A DNA stretch of 22,734 nucleotides from Nitrosospira sp. (GTDB lineage: Bacteria; Pseudomonadota; Gammaproteobacteria; Burkholderiales; Nitrosomonadaceae), in contig JAKDLC010000003.1 of assembly GCA_030453055.1 (NCBI GenBank), positions 1-22,734 on the forward strand. Direction: 5' to 3'. A program made the translations under genes and the position numbers. The notes below the pieces were generated by a model. The model was not told the origin of the DNA and did no database searches. It saw nothing but the letters and a program-made list of their open reading frames with translations. Below are positions 1 to 9,125 of the stretch, one piece after another. Numbering within the stretch: the first letter of the stretch is position 1; the number at the start of each line of letters is the position of its first letter.

Positions 1-2
1 TT

Positions 3-169
3 TAGCCCGAATATTTCATAAATTCGCGTGATGATCGCGCAGGATTTTGTTTTGTAGGGGGATTTTGTGAAGGAGTGGCGTAGTTATTCATACGCCCGAC
101 TGAACAAAATTCCCATACGAAACAAAAGACCAGCGAGGACGCGCGTCAATTTATGAAACATTCGGGTTA
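3..169. repeat. MITE-like long imperfect palindrome
   Basis: Outer arms at 3-24 and 148-169 pair at 20 of 22 positions (core CCCGAATATTTCATAAATT on the left). Inner arms at 45-68 and 104-127 pair at 21 of 24, and a small central hairpin pairs GGCGTA (77-82) with TACGCC (91-96). All three share a centre near 86, so the whole 167 bp can fold back on itself. It has no coding capacity. This fits a non-autonomous transposon (MITE) or a deleted insertion sequence. I cannot name the parent family. No target duplication can be judged, because only two bases precede it. Confidence 0.75.
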
Positions 170-417
170 GCAAGGCTCCGGTCGGCCATAACTTTACAGC
201 CACTATCAAGCCGGATGAAACCACAGGAGAGCAGGTCGTCCGTTTGTTCAAGGACCTCACGCTCTTCCTGCTGGCTGTCGGCTTCGTCGGGCTGATAACC
301 TGGCTTTCCTACCGAACCCTCATCTCCCACACTTCCACAGCCGACGAAAAGAAGTGGGCTATGTCCTTCCTGTCGGGGTCCGCAGGCGGGCTTATCGGCT
401 ACCTGATTCGCAAATAG
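170..417 (+). pseudogene. 3' remnant of a small two-TM membrane protein
   Basis: The frame is open from just inside the right end of the palindromic element to a TAG at 415-417 and gives about 82 residues. The only candidate start is a TTG in the middle, so the 5' end seems to be missing. The product has a hydrophilic stretch rich in D, E and T, then a hydrophobic helix (LTLFLLAVGFVGLITW), a polar loop ending DEKK, and a second glycine-rich helix ending GYLIRK. The composition is that of a real inner-membrane protein and the stop is natural. The most likely history is insertion of the 3-169 element, or a deletion bounded by it, which removed the N-terminus. I do not recognise the family. Confidence 0.5.
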
Positions 418-442
418 GTACCTCTACCTGTCAGCAGGTGAC

Positions 443-2353
443 TTACTTCACTCCGGGTCCCGTTACCCCATCAAAGCCCAGCCTTGTCAATATCTTCTGC
501 TCAACTTCGGTTTGGACGCCAATGGCGATGGCCATGATGCCAACGCTGTGCGCCAGTTCGCACAAGCCCTTAAGGAACTTCTGCCGACCCTTGTTCTGGT
601 GGATACCGTACACGAAACTCGCGTCGACTTTAAGGTAGTCGAGACCGAGATCGGTGAGTTTCTGGATTTCGCCGAAATGGCGGCCGAAGTTCTCCAGGCC
701 GATGCGACAGCCGAGTTCCTTGAAAGTACTGCAAAAGTCCCGGAATGCCGCAAATTTTTGAAAAGCCCCGTCTTCCGGTATTTCAACCCAAAGCCGCCGG
801 CATGGTTCGGGGTGTTGGCGCAGCAATTGCGCAAGTTTATTGCGGTAATTCCGGTCAGCCATGGTTTCAGCGGAAAGGTTCACGGCGAATTCACCCGGCT
901 GGGAATGCATGAGTTCGATGGCGAGACCGACGACAGCCATGTCCAGCGGCCCCATGAGGTTGAAGCGAGCCGCGGTGGCGATGAAATCGCCCGCAGCCAG
1001 CCAATCCCCCCCCCGCTGGGCCTGAAGCCGGATAACGGCTTCCTGATGCAGTGGAGCGCCGGTGGGGTCAGCCACGGGATAAAGCGCCAGCTTGAGCCGG
1101 CCTTGGCTAATCGCATCGGTGAGGTCATGACGCCAGCCAGGGGCGCTGATGGCGACGGGAGAATCGGATTGCGTGACAATGACATGCCATGCATTGCTTC
1201 CCAGTTCCGTGGCGGCAGCCAGCGCGGTGTCAGCATTGGCGAGAAGCTCATCCAGTTGGGCGCCACGCTGATAACGAACGACGCCGATATGGCAGAAGCC
1301 GATGGTTTCGCCGCCTGTTCGGGGTAGCAGGGCTGTGAGTTCCATGGTCAACTGATTTGCGATTTGGCCGGCATCATCGACGTTGGGAATGACCAGCACA
1401 AAATCCGACCCGTTCAGGCGGGCGGCCAGACGATTCGAGGCCTCTCCGGCGATTTTGTTGATGAGGGTCCCTATCTGGCCAAGCAGGCTGTTCGTCACGC
1501 TACGATCAAATTGCCGGTTGATTTCCGCCAGATCATGGAGACGAATGATAAGCAGGATACCGCTCGGCTCGGCATTCTCGTCATGTAGTACCTGGCTTGC
1601 GCGGCTCGTGAAATAATTACGATTAGCCAGGCCCGTAACGGCGTCGTAATCGAGTCGCTTGTGCAATGCCTCGAGCCGCTCAGTTTCCTCGAAAAACCTG
1701 TTATGCAGGCGCCTGATCAGATCGTTCGTGGCGCGAGCGATACTGCGCAGCTCCGGTATGCGAGGTTCGGAAATCGTGAGGAAGCGTCGTTCCGTAACGG
1801 CTTCGGCCTGGTCGACCATCGCGGCCAACGGTTTTTTAATGCGATAATGTATCAGCATGCCGATGAGTCCGCCGAAGGCGCCCGCCGCCAAAAACCAGGT
1901 TGCCAGTGTTTGGGCTTGTTCCCAAAGCGCCTGGTAAGCCAGTCGGGTATGGCTGATCACCTTGATAGCACCAAATTGCTCCCGGCTGTTCGAGATTCGG
2001 GCGAGCCCCGCTTCGGCGTGTATGGGGAAGAGATCAATAAACCATTCGGGCACCGTGGTGTCTACTTGGTCACGTACTCGTTCAGCGATTATCTTGCCAT
2101 CGGGGGAGGCGATCGAAATTGCCTCATATTGGCCGCTATCGAACAGTGCGGCGATTTGCAGCCCGATCGTGACGGGATCCTTGTTCAGTTGGGATAGGGA
2201 AAACGCGAGTGAATTGGCGCTGTCGATGTTTCTCCGGTTAAGCTGTTGCTCAAGGTAGCTCAGTGTGCTGTGCAGGCTTGCGGCAAAACCGCCTATAAAA
2301 CTTGTTAGGATAACCAGTATGACGGCTAACCAGAGCTGTCGGAAAAGAGACAT
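443..2353 (-). CDS. lapD: LapD-like c-di-GMP receptor (degenerate GGDEF-EAL)
   Basis: This 636-aa inner-membrane protein has TM1 at 8-26, a periplasmic LapD/MoxY-type sensor domain (about 27-150), TM2 at 152-170, a HAMP segment (171-222), a GGDEF domain (about 232-398) and an EAL domain (405-636). Both catalytic sites are broken: the GGDEF position reads NGSDF (314-318), the EAL position reads EAV (438-440), and the usual DDFGTG is ENFGRHFG (554-561). This is the LapD pattern, in which the EAL domain binds c-di-GMP and the periplasmic domain sequesters the adhesin protease LapG. The periplasmic motif PEWFIDLFP (102-110) matches the LapD segment that contacts LapG, and the C-terminus GFDGVTGPGVK is LapD-like. 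No lapG or large adhesin gene lies in the window. The start is the first ATG before TM1; its ribosome site is weak. Confidence 0.85.
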   Translation of the reverse strand: MSLFRQLWLAVILVILTSFIGGFAASLHSTLSYLEQQLNRRNIDSANSLAFSLSQLNKDPVTIGLQIAALFDSGQYEAISIASPDGKIIAERVRDQVDTTVPEWFIDLFPIHAEAGLARISNSREQFGAIKVISHTRLAYQALWEQAQTLATWFLAAGAFGGLIGMLIHYRIKKPLAAMVDQAEAVTERRFLTISEPRIPELRSIARATNDLIRRLHNRFFEETERLEALHKRLDYDAVTGLANRNYFTSRASQVLHDENAEPSGILLIIRLHDLAEINRQFDRSVTNSLLGQIGTLINKIAGEASNRLAARLNGSDFVLVIPNVDDAGQIANQLTMELTALLPRTGGETIGFCHIGVVRYQRGAQLDELLANADTALAAATELGSNAWHVIVTQSDSPVAISAPGWRHDLTDAISQGRLKLALYPVADPTGAPLHQEAVIRLQAQRGGDWLAAGDFIATAARFNLMGPLDMAVVGLAIELMHSQPGEFAVNLSAETMADRNYRNKLAQLLRQHPEPCRRLWVEIPEDGAFQKFAAFRDFCSTFKELGCRIGLENFGRHFGEIQKLTDLGLDYLKVDASFVYGIHQNKGRQKFLKGLCELAHSVGIMAIAIGVQTEVEQKILTRLGFDGVTGPGVK

Positions 2354-2543
2354 TGAGTGCCTGATTTTTTAAAGCGGATTAGTCTCGATGATCGGAGCAA
2401 CGGAGGCAGAGATTATCACGGACCGGATGGTGGTTTCAATTTTGAACCTGCGAAATGTGACAAAAGAAGCAAAAGGAAAAACAGAAGCTGCGACTGACCC
2501 GGTGGCGCGCGCAGGTCCACGTCATCGATAACGGAAGAAAATC

Positions 2544-2570
2544 AAGGAAATTAAGGAAATTAAGGAAAAT
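2544..2570. repeat. 9-bp tandem repeat (AAGGAAATT x3)
   Basis: Three head-to-tail copies of AAGGAAATT, the last ending AAT, lie 17 bp before the start of the deacetylase-family gene. Each copy contains a Shine-Dalgarno-like AAGGA. The likelier ribosome site is the separate AGGGA at 2575-2579, 7 nt before the ATG. The rest of the divergent gap 2354-2586 shows no promoter I would defend. Confidence 0.55.
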
Positions 2571-2586
2571 CGACAGGGAATTACGC

Positions 2587-3510
2587 ATGCATACCGCTTT
2601 TATTTCTCATCCCGATTGCCTGTTGCATGAAATGGGTTCAACCCATCCCGAGCGCCCGGCACGACTCGAAGCGATCGAGGATGAACTGACCGCTTGCGGT
2701 CTGATGGATAAACTGGAACATTATGCTGCGCCATTGGCCACGCTCGAACAACTGAAGCGAGTCCACACGGCGGAATACATCGCTTCATTGGACGCCAAGG
2801 CGCCGTCTACCGGCATCGCTTATCTCGACCCGGACACGGCAATGAATCCGCATAGTCTGAAAGCGGCTTATCGTGCCGCCGGCGCAGTCATTCTGGCGAC
2901 GGACCTCGTGATCGGCAAGACCGTGGAGAACGCTTTTTGCAGCGTTCGCCCGCCGGGCCATCATGCAGAACGCGATCACGCGATGGGTTTCTGCCTGTTC
3001 AACAACATCGCGGCGGGCGTTGCGCACGCTGTGCAAGCGCATGCTCTGGAGCGCGTTGCGGTGGTGGATTTCGATGTGCATCATGGCAATGGCACCGAGG
3101 ATATATTCCGGGATGATCCGCGAGTCATGATGGTGTCCACCTTTCAGCATCCGTTCTATCCCCGCAGCGGCATAGCGGGACGCTCTGAACGCATGGTCAA
3201 TATCCCGTTGGCGGCCGGCGGCAGCGGTGAAACATTCCGCGCGGCGGTGAACGAATTCTGGCTGCCCGCGCTCCAGAAATTCAAACCGCAGATGCTGTTT
3301 GTTTCCGCCGGCTTTGACGCGCACCGAGACGACGAGCTTGCTTCATTGAATCTGCTGGAGGCCGATTACGCATGGGTCACCGAAAGGATCAGGGAGATCG
3401 CGCATGAATATGCCGATGATCGAATCGTATCGAGTCTGGAAGGGGGCTACGCATTACGTGCGCTGGGACGGAGCGTGGCTGCTCATTTGAAGGTTCTGGG
3501 CGATCTTTAA
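2587..3510 (+). CDS. Histone deacetylase / acetoin utilization (AcuC) family amidohydrolase
   Basis: This 307-aa cytoplasmic protein spans the full arginase/deacetylase fold. The family hallmarks are in order: HPERPARL (20-27), RPPGHHA with the catalytic His pair (H125-H126), DFDVHHGNGT with zinc ligands D163 and H165, AGFDAH with the third ligand D244, and EGGY with the transition-state tyrosine Y288. All catalytic residues are present, so the enzyme should be active. Bacterial members deacetylate lysines, polyamines or small amides, and the substrate cannot be told from sequence. The class II-like STFQHPFYP motif (184-192) sets it apart from HDAC class I. The gene is divergent from the lapD-like gene and 134 bp ahead of the signalling locus. 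An ATG with AGGGA 7 nt upstream supports the start. Confidence 0.9.
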   Translation: MHTAFISHPDCLLHEMGSTHPERPARLEAIEDELTACGLMDKLEHYAAPLATLEQLKRVHTAEYIASLDAKAPSTGIAYLDPDTAMNPHSLKAAYRAAGAVILATDLVIGKTVENAFCSVRPPGHHAERDHAMGFCLFNNIAAGVAHAVQAHALERVAVVDFDVHHGNGTEDIFRDDPRVMMVSTFQHPFYPRSGIAGRSERMVNIPLAAGGSGETFRAAVNEFWLPALQKFKPQMLFVSAGFDAHRDDELASLNLLEADYAWVTERIREIAHEYADDRIVSSLEGGYALRALGRSVAAHLKVLGDL

Positions 3511-3644
3511 CCGGGTTGACAAGAATCAATGGAGTTATTTCTCACAGGATTCGTTTCATAAACTGGCCATTGTGTCTATGATAAGAAAGTCGACGTTGCG
3601 TTTGTCCGAATGATGAGTTGTTTGCGTAAAGAGAAGACCACGTA

Positions 3645-4910
3645 TTGAAGATCAGCCATATTTCCCTCATCCTCCTGATCGCCCTGCCGGTGGCCGGCGT
3701 CATCATATGGAGGCACTACTCGTACGCGGGGCCGAACATCCGGGTGGGCGTCTTGCACTCCTTGACCGGCCCCATGGCGGCGAGTGAGAAACCCCTGGTG
3801 GATGCCCTCCGGCTCGCCATTGAAGAGGCTAATGCAGCGGGCGGCGTCAATGATCGAAAGATCGAGGCCGTGGTTGCCGATTGCCGCTCTGATCCGGTCT
3901 ATTGCGCCGAGCAGGCGGAGCGCCTGATTACCGAAGAACACGTGCAGGCCCTGTTCGGATGCTGGACATCAGACTGTCGCAAGGCGGTGAAGCCGGTAGT
4001 CGAAAAGCATGACCATCTGCTCTTCTATCCGCTGCGCTATGAGGGCATGGAAGAGTCGCCCAACATCGTCTACGGCGGCGCGGTACCCAACCAGTTGATC
4101 ATGCCGGCGGTGCACTGGGCGTTAGACAATCTCGGCAAGAACGGCAAGGGAAGGAAATCCGGTGGGCGCGGTACGCGGGTCTATCTGGCGGGATCGGATG
4201 ACGTTTTTTCGCGCGTGGTGAACGTTCTCATCAAGGACTTGCTGGCCGCACATGGCGCGATAGTGGCAGGGGAGCGCTACCTGCCTCCGGCGGAGGCCGC
4301 AATGGACGACTTGGCGGCCGATATCGTCAGGCAGAAGTCGGATATCGTGGTAAGCACGATCGGTGGCAACGATAATGCTGTTTTTTTTCGAACGCTCAAG
4401 AAGAGCGGAATCACCCCGGATAAAACCCCGGTGTTGTCGATGAGCGCCACCGAGGTGGGGCTGGCGGTTCATGACACTCCGCCGATGGCGGGCCACTATG
4501 CCGCGCGAAGCTATTTCCAAAGCATTCGGTCCCCGGAAAATCAGGCTTTCGTGGACCGATTCCGCGACCGCTTCGGTCAGCAAGCCGTGATTGACGGTCC
4601 GATGGAAGCTTCCTATCTCAACATGCTGATGTGGGTCAATGCGGCACGCGAAGCCGGTTCGGGCGATGTGGCCGACGTACAACGTACGATCCTGCGCCAG
4701 AGCCTGTCCGCGCCCGAAGGGGCGGTTTCGGTTGATCCGGCCACACGCCATACCTGGAAGATGGCGCGCATTGGTAAAGCCCGGGACGACGGCCAGTTCG
4801 ATATTGTCTGGAATTCCGCGCGGCCCCTCAAGCCGGCACCCTTTCCCGCCTATCGTTCGCGCGAGGAGTGGGATCAATTGCTGGAAACCGTCGCCGGGAT
4901 AAGACCATGA
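3645..4910 (+). CDS. Membrane-anchored urea/short-chain-amide binding protein (UrtA/FmdD/AmiC family)
   Basis: This 421-aa periplasmic type I binding-fold protein carries the hallmarks of the urea/amide group: [15 protein letters not shown] (104-118), [16 protein letters not shown] (125-140), GAVPNQ (145-150), [10 protein letters not shown] (321-330), [11 protein letters not shown] (362-372) and DGQFDIVW (382-389). Residues 7-22 are strongly hydrophobic with no lipobox or clear AxA site, so it is probably a signal anchor. The start is a TTG at 3645 with an AGAGAAG-type site upstream; an in-frame stop at 3627 excludes longer forms. No ABC permease or ATPase genes follow. Instead the stop overlaps the histidine kinase start by 4 bp (ATGA), so the protein probably presents ligand to that kinase. 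The likely ligand is urea, formamide or a short amide, which is inference from the family. A 12-codon reading frame starting at 3610 overlaps the start; its function is unknown. Confidence 0.85.
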   Translation: MKISHISLILLIALPVAGVIIWRHYSYAGPNIRVGVLHSLTGPMAASEKPLVDALRLAIEEANAAGGVNDRKIEAVVADCRSDPVYCAEQAERLITEEHVQALFGCWTSDCRKAVKPVVEKHDHLLFYPLRYEGMEESPNIVYGGAVPNQLIMPAVHWALDNLGKNGKGRKSGGRGTRVYLAGSDDVFSRVVNVLIKDLLAAHGAIVAGERYLPPAEAAMDDLAADIVRQKSDIVVSTIGGNDNAVFFRTLKKSGITPDKTPVLSMSATEVGLAVHDTPPMAGHYAARSYFQSIRSPENQAFVDRFRDRFGQQAVIDGPMEASYLNMLMWVNAAREAGSGDVADVQRTILRQSLSAPEGAVSVDPATRHTWKMARIGKARDDGQFDIVWNSARPLKPAPFPAYRSREEWDQLLETVAGIRP

Positions 4911-7900
4911 GGACCATGAAGGCCATCAGGTTCACCTCCCTCACGCAGCGCTTCGCGGTCTGGTTCATGGCGGTCTCTCTGCTGCCCATTCTGATCATTG
5001 GTTACAGCCTGTGGCATACGTTCGAAACCGAAATGGAGAGAACGGCGATCGAGCAAGTCTCGGCCATCGCGGATATGAAGGCGGCGCAGATCGACAGCTA
5101 TCTGCGCGAGCGGCTCCTCGACGCCAGGGTCATACAGGCGGCCAGTACCACGCGCATGGCCATGCGCGCGTTTGCGCGGGTATTTGCCGACCACGGAGTG
5201 GATTCCGAGGCCTATCGTCGATTGGACGCCCAATACCGCGAGTACTTCAAGCGCTTCGTCGAGGAGGCGGATTATTATGATCTGTTTCTGATTTCTCCCC
5301 AAGGCGACATCGTCTATTCCGATGCTCATGAAGCCGATTTCGCTACCAACCTGATTACGGGCCCCTATCGAAACACCGGCCTGGGCAAGGTTACCCGCAA
5401 GGCGCTGAATACATTGCAAGAAAGTGTCTCGGATTTTGAACATTATGCGCCGTCGAAAGGGGCAATCGCCGCTTTCATGGGATTTCCCATCGTGGTTGAG
5501 GGGAAACTCGAGGGCGTATTGGCGTTGCAGATATACAGTGAACGCGTATTCGAGGTGGTGACCGATAATGTGGGGTTGGGGGCGAGCGGCGAAACCGTGA
5601 TTACCCGGCTTCTGAACGAGCGCACCGCCCTGGTGATGGCGCCTCTGAAACACGCACCCGATGCGGCGCTGGATCTCAAGATACTGCTCAAGAACACGCC
5701 ATTTTCGGCAGAGGCCCAAAGTGGTCTGCACGGCGAGCGCGGGGCCGGCCTGAAAACGGATTACCGCGGCAAGGAGGTGGTCGCGGCGTGGCGATTCCTG
5801 CCTCGTATGAACTGGGGCATCGAGGTCAAGATGGATGCGGACGAGGTATTCTATTTCCTGGAACGTGTGCGCGCTTTCAGCCTGCTGGTTCTCGGTCTGA
5901 CGCTTTTTGTCGCCATCGTGGGCGCCGTCCTGTTCAGCCGCCGTGTCGTCACCACTTTGAAAAATCTCAGCGTTAGCGCGCAGCACGTCGCCGCGGGCAA
6001 CCTGCAACAGCGCGTACCGGTGGCGGGATGGGACGAGATCGGGCAACTCGCCAGCACCTTCAATACCATGACGGAACGTCTGAACGCCAGCAACCGGAAA
6101 AAAGAAGGCGCTGAAAATAATCTCCGGCAGCTCAACCAGGAACTGGAAAACAGGGTCGCCGCGCGCACGGCCGAACTGGAGCGAGCCAATACAGTCCTGG
6201 CCAGCAAGGAAGAAGAAATGCGTTCCGTGGTCGAGCATATGGTGGATTGCATCATCACCATTGACGAAAAAAGCATCATCCGCTCCGTCAATCCGGTAAT
6301 AGAAAAGCTCTTCGGTTATACGCGCGAAGAAGTGATCGGACAAAATGTTTCCATGCTCATGCCTGAACCCCATCGCAGCGGCCATGGGGGTTATATCGAC
6401 AGGTATTATCGAACCGGGCGCGGGCGCTGTGAATTCGATCACATTCTTGCGCTTGAAGTCGAGGGGTTGCATAACATCGGCATGGGGCGCGAAGTCGTGG
6501 GGCGGCATAAGAACGGTGAACCGGTCGATCTGTACGTTGCGGTCAGCGAGTATTTCGTCGGCGGAAAACGTTATTTCACCGGTATTCTGCGCGACATCCA
6601 CGACCGCAAGCAGGCGGAACAGGCCTTGCGTGGAAGCGAGCAGCGCCTGCGCGCGATAGTGGATAATATGGCGGCGTTTGTCGGTGAAATGACGCCGGAT
6701 GGGGTGCTGATCGAGACCAACCGCGCCTCACTGGAAGTCGGTGGTGTGGAGGCCCAGGACGTCATCGACAAGCCTCTCGATGAAACCTGGTGGTTCTCCT
6801 ATAAACCGGAAGTGCAGGCCCAAATCCGCGAGGACATCAAACGGGCCCTGGGCGGAGAAATCGTGCGGCATGATCTCGAGATACGCATCGCCGCCGGCAG
6901 TCTCATGACAATCGATTTCATGCTCGTGCCGGTTCGTGACGCGGCGGGCAGGATCGTCAAGCTGATACCTTCCGGCATCAACATCAGCGACAGGATGCGC
7001 ATCTTGAATGACCTGCAGCAGGCCCGGCTGGATGCCGAGCAGGCCAACAAGGCAAAATCGACTTTTCTCGCGGCCATGAGCCACGAGATCCGCACCCCCA
7101 TGAACGGGGTGATCGGCATGGCGGACGTGTTGCAGCAAACGAGCCTCAGCGGCTATCAGATGGAGATGGTCGATCTCATTCGTGAATCGGCCTTCGCCCT
7201 GCTGGAAATCATCGACGATATCCTCGATTTCTCCAAGATCGAGGCCGGCCGGCTGGAAATCGATCAGGCGCCCATGTCGGTGGCGAACGTGGTGGAGAAG
7301 GCCTGCAATATGCTCGAAAGCCTGGCTTCCAGAAAGGGGGTGGAACTCACCCTGTTCCTTGATCCCGCGATTCCCGAACAGGTTCTTGGCGATGCGCTGC
7401 GCGTGCGCCAGGTGCTGGTCAATCTTGCCAATAACGCCATCAAATTTTCCAGCGGACAGCAGGTACCGGGGCAGGTGTCGGTACGCGCGTTGCTGGCCGG
7501 ATACAGCCTGGACCAGGTGACGGTGGAGTTTCAGATATCCGACAACGGTATCGGCATGAACGAGGAGACCCTGGCGCGGCTCTTCACTTCGTTTACCCAG
7601 GGAGACGCTTCCACCACCCGGCGATTTGGCGGCACCGGACTGGGGCTGGCCATCTCTCATCAGCTGGTTGACTTGATGGGAGGAGAAATCACGGTGCAAA
7701 GCGCACCTGGAAAGGGCTCCATTTTCACGGTGCGCATGTCGTTCGTACCCTTGGCGACGACGTCCGCCGCTCCCGGCGTGGTGGATTTGACCGGGATATC
7801 GTGCCTGGTAATAGGCGACAAAAAGGGATTGGGCGACGATCTGGTCGTGTATCTGAAATACGCCGGCGCGACCGTCGAGCGTGCGCTCGATGTTGCAGCT

Positions 7901-9064
7901 GCGTGTAAACTAATCGACGCGCTGCCATCCGGTTTATGGTTGCTCGTCATCGATGCGGGGCATGAGGCGCCGCCGGTCGAAGAATTGCGCGCCGCCTTCC
8001 AGTCGCGGCCAGACGTCGATCCGCATTTCGTCGTTCTCGAGCATGGAAACCATCAGCCCGACATCGCGCCCCGCTTTGTCATCATCAGGCGCGGCCGGCG
8101 CCGTCACGAGCGCCCCGAGGCTGTGGACAGTGTCATGCTTGACGGCGATGTCATGCATCGCGACGCGTTTCTTCGCGCGGTGGCTATCGCCGCGGGGCGG
8201 ATGTTCGAGATGGAGGAGGCGGAGCTTGACAAAGTCGAAGCGGTGGTTGCGCCGTCGCGCGATAAGGCTTTAAAAGAAGGCAGACTGATCCTGGTCGCGG
8301 AAGACAATGAGATCAACCAGAAAGTAATCCGTCAACAGCTCTCTCTGCTCGGCTACGCAGCGGACATTGCCGGCGATGGCCGCGAAGCGTTGAAACGCTG
8401 GGAGACCGGCAACTACGCGCTGCTGCTTACCGACTTGCATATGCCGGAAATGGACGGTTACCAGCTGACCGCAGCCATCCGCCTGGCTGAAGGAAGCAAA
8501 GCGCGAACACCCATTATTGCGTTTACCGCCAACGCCCTCAAGGGCGAAGCCGAGCATTGCCGCGCCGTTGGCATGGACGACTATTTGAGCAAGCCGGTGC
8601 AGCTTGCACACCTGAGAGTCATGTTGGGGAAATGGCTGCCACTGGCCGAGAGTCAGACGCCGCCATCCACGGCGCCATCCACGGCGCCGTCCACGCCGCC
8701 ATCCACGGCGGCCACGCTCCCTGCGGTGGGAAAACCGGTGGATGTGAGCGTTCTAGAGGCGCTCGTGGGGAATGATCCGGCGATGATTGACGAATTTCTG
8801 CGGGACTTTCGCGCCAGTTCGGCCCGCATAGCGGCAGACTTGCGCGCTGCCGCCGAGGCCGGCCACGCGGAAACCGCCGGGGCCGCGGCGCATAAGCTCA
8901 AGTCTTCGGCACGATCGGTCGGAGCAATGGCGCTGGGCGAGTTGTGCGCCGAGATGGAAAAAGCAGGAAAGGCGGGCGACATGAAGGCTGTAAAAGCGCT
9001 ATTGCCTCGCTTCGAATCGGAATTAACCGCTGTGGATAACTATATCGATTCGTTGCAAGCGTAA
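4907..9064 (+). CDS. Hybrid sensor histidine kinase: Cache-HAMP-PAS-PAS-HisKA-HATPase-(pseudo)REC-REC-HPt
   Basis: Counted from the ATG at 4907, the protein has 1385 aa. Order: TM1 (16-36), a large periplasmic double-Cache-like domain (about 37-320), TM2 (324-344), HAMP (345-398) with a coiled coil, PAS1 (about 439-567), PAS2 (577-697), HisKA with phospho-acceptor H726 in [10 protein letters not shown], and HATPase with N843, DNGIG (879-883) and GGTGLGL (908-914). A degenerate receiver (about 965-1097) follows, then an intact receiver (1127-1244; E1132/D1133, phospho-site D1176, K1229), a Pro/Ser/Thr linker and an HPt domain (H1329 in AHKLKSS). The architecture suits a His-Asp-His-Asp phosphorelay, ending most simply on the EAL response regulator encoded next. 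The start at 4907 overlaps the upstream stop by 4 bp, implying translational coupling. A start at 4868 would add 13 residues inside the upstream gene; a second in-frame ATG lies at 4916. Confidence 0.92.
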   Translation: MRTMKAIRFTSLTQRFAVWFMAVSLLPILIIGYSLWHTFETEMERTAIEQVSAIADMKAAQIDSYLRERLLDARVIQAASTTRMAMRAFARVFADHGVDSEAYRRLDAQYREYFKRFVEEADYYDLFLISPQGDIVYSDAHEADFATNLITGPYRNTGLGKVTRKALNTLQESVSDFEHYAPSKGAIAAFMGFPIVVEGKLEGVLALQIYSERVFEVVTDNVGLGASGETVITRLLNERTALVMAPLKHAPDAALDLKILLKNTPFSAEAQSGLHGERGAGLKTDYRGKEVVAAWRFLPRMNWGIEVKMDADEVFYFLERVRAFSLLVLGLTLFVAIVGAVLFSRRVVTTLKNLSVSAQHVAAGNLQQRVPVAGWDEIGQLASTFNTMTERLNASNRKKEGAENNLRQLNQELENRVAARTAELERANTVLASKEEEMRSVVEHMVDCIITIDEKSIIRSVNPVIEKLFGYTREEVIGQNVSMLMPEPHRSGHGGYIDRYYRTGRGRCEFDHILALEVEGLHNIGMGREVVGRHKNGEPVDLYVAVSEYFVGGKRYFTGILRDIHDRKQAEQALRGSEQRLRAIVDNMAAFVGEMTPDGVLIETNRASLEVGGVEAQDVIDKPLDETWWFSYKPEVQAQIREDIKRALGGEIVRHDLEIRIAAGSLMTIDFMLVPVRDAAGRIVKLIPSGINISDRMRILNDLQQARLDAEQANKAKSTFLAAMSHEIRTPMNGVIGMADVLQQTSLSGYQMEMVDLIRESAFALLEIIDDILDFSKIEAGRLEIDQAPMSVANVVEKACNMLESLASRKGVELTLFLDPAIPEQVLGDALRVRQVLVNLANNAIKFSSGQQVPGQVSVRALLAGYSLDQVTVEFQISDNGIGMNEETLARLFTSFTQGDASTTRRFGGTGLGLAISHQLVDLMGGEITVQSAPGKGSIFTVRMSFVPLATTSAAPGVVDLTGISCLVIGDKKGLGDDLVVYLKYAGATVERALDVAAACKLIDALPSGLWLLVIDAGHEAPPVEELRAAFQSRPDVDPHFVVLEHGNHQPDIAPRFVIIRRGRRRHERPEAVDSVMLDGDVMHRDAFLRAVAIAAGRMFEMEEAELDKVEAVVAPSRDKALKEGRLILVAEDNEINQKVIRQQLSLLGYAADIAGDGREALKRWETGNYALLLTDLHMPEMDGYQLTAAIRLAEGSKARTPIIAFTANALKGEAEHCRAVGMDDYLSKPVQLAHLRVMLGKWLPLAESQTPPSTAPSTAPSTPPSTAATLPAVGKPVDVSVLEALVGNDPAMIDEFLRDFRASSARIAADLRAAAEAGHAETAGAAAHKLKSSARSVGAMALGELCAEMEKAGKAGDMKAVKALLPRFESELTAVDNYIDSLQA
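8657..8704 (+). repeat. 12-bp in-frame tandem repeat in kinase linker
   Basis: Four copies of a 12-bp unit (ACGCCGCCATCC or ACGGCGCCATCC, with single-base differences) run head to tail, with a decayed fifth copy to 8716. They encode a PST-rich (TPPS/TAPS) linker joining the last receiver to the HPt domain. Because the unit is a multiple of 3, copy number can change without breaking the frame, altering only linker length. Confidence 0.8.
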
Positions 9065-9125
9065 AAGTAGGATAGTATGTCCGAGACGGCCCGCTTTTCC
9101 AAATATCCGAAGGGAATGAAACACC

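Noticed and set aside
426..439. ACCTG-TCAG-CAGGT hairpin just after the lapD stop
   Set aside because: The 5-bp stem has no T-run on the minus strand, so I do not call it a terminator.
512..1327. 271-codon frame on the plus strand inside the lapD-like gene
   Set aside because: The minus-strand product has clear domains over the same bases; the plus-strand translation looks random.
3516..3521. Perfect TTGACA after the deacetylase gene
   Set aside because: No acceptable -10 box lies 16-18 bp downstream, so it is not called as a promoter.
4874..6601. 575-codon open frame antisense to the hybrid kinase
   Set aside because: It lies wholly within the kinase, has no domain-like composition (His- and Arg-rich), and arises from codon bias on the opposite strand.
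6728..7699. 323-codon antisense open frame over the PAS and HATPase region
   Set aside because: It is a shadow of the kinase coding frame and shows no recognisable motif or ribosome site.
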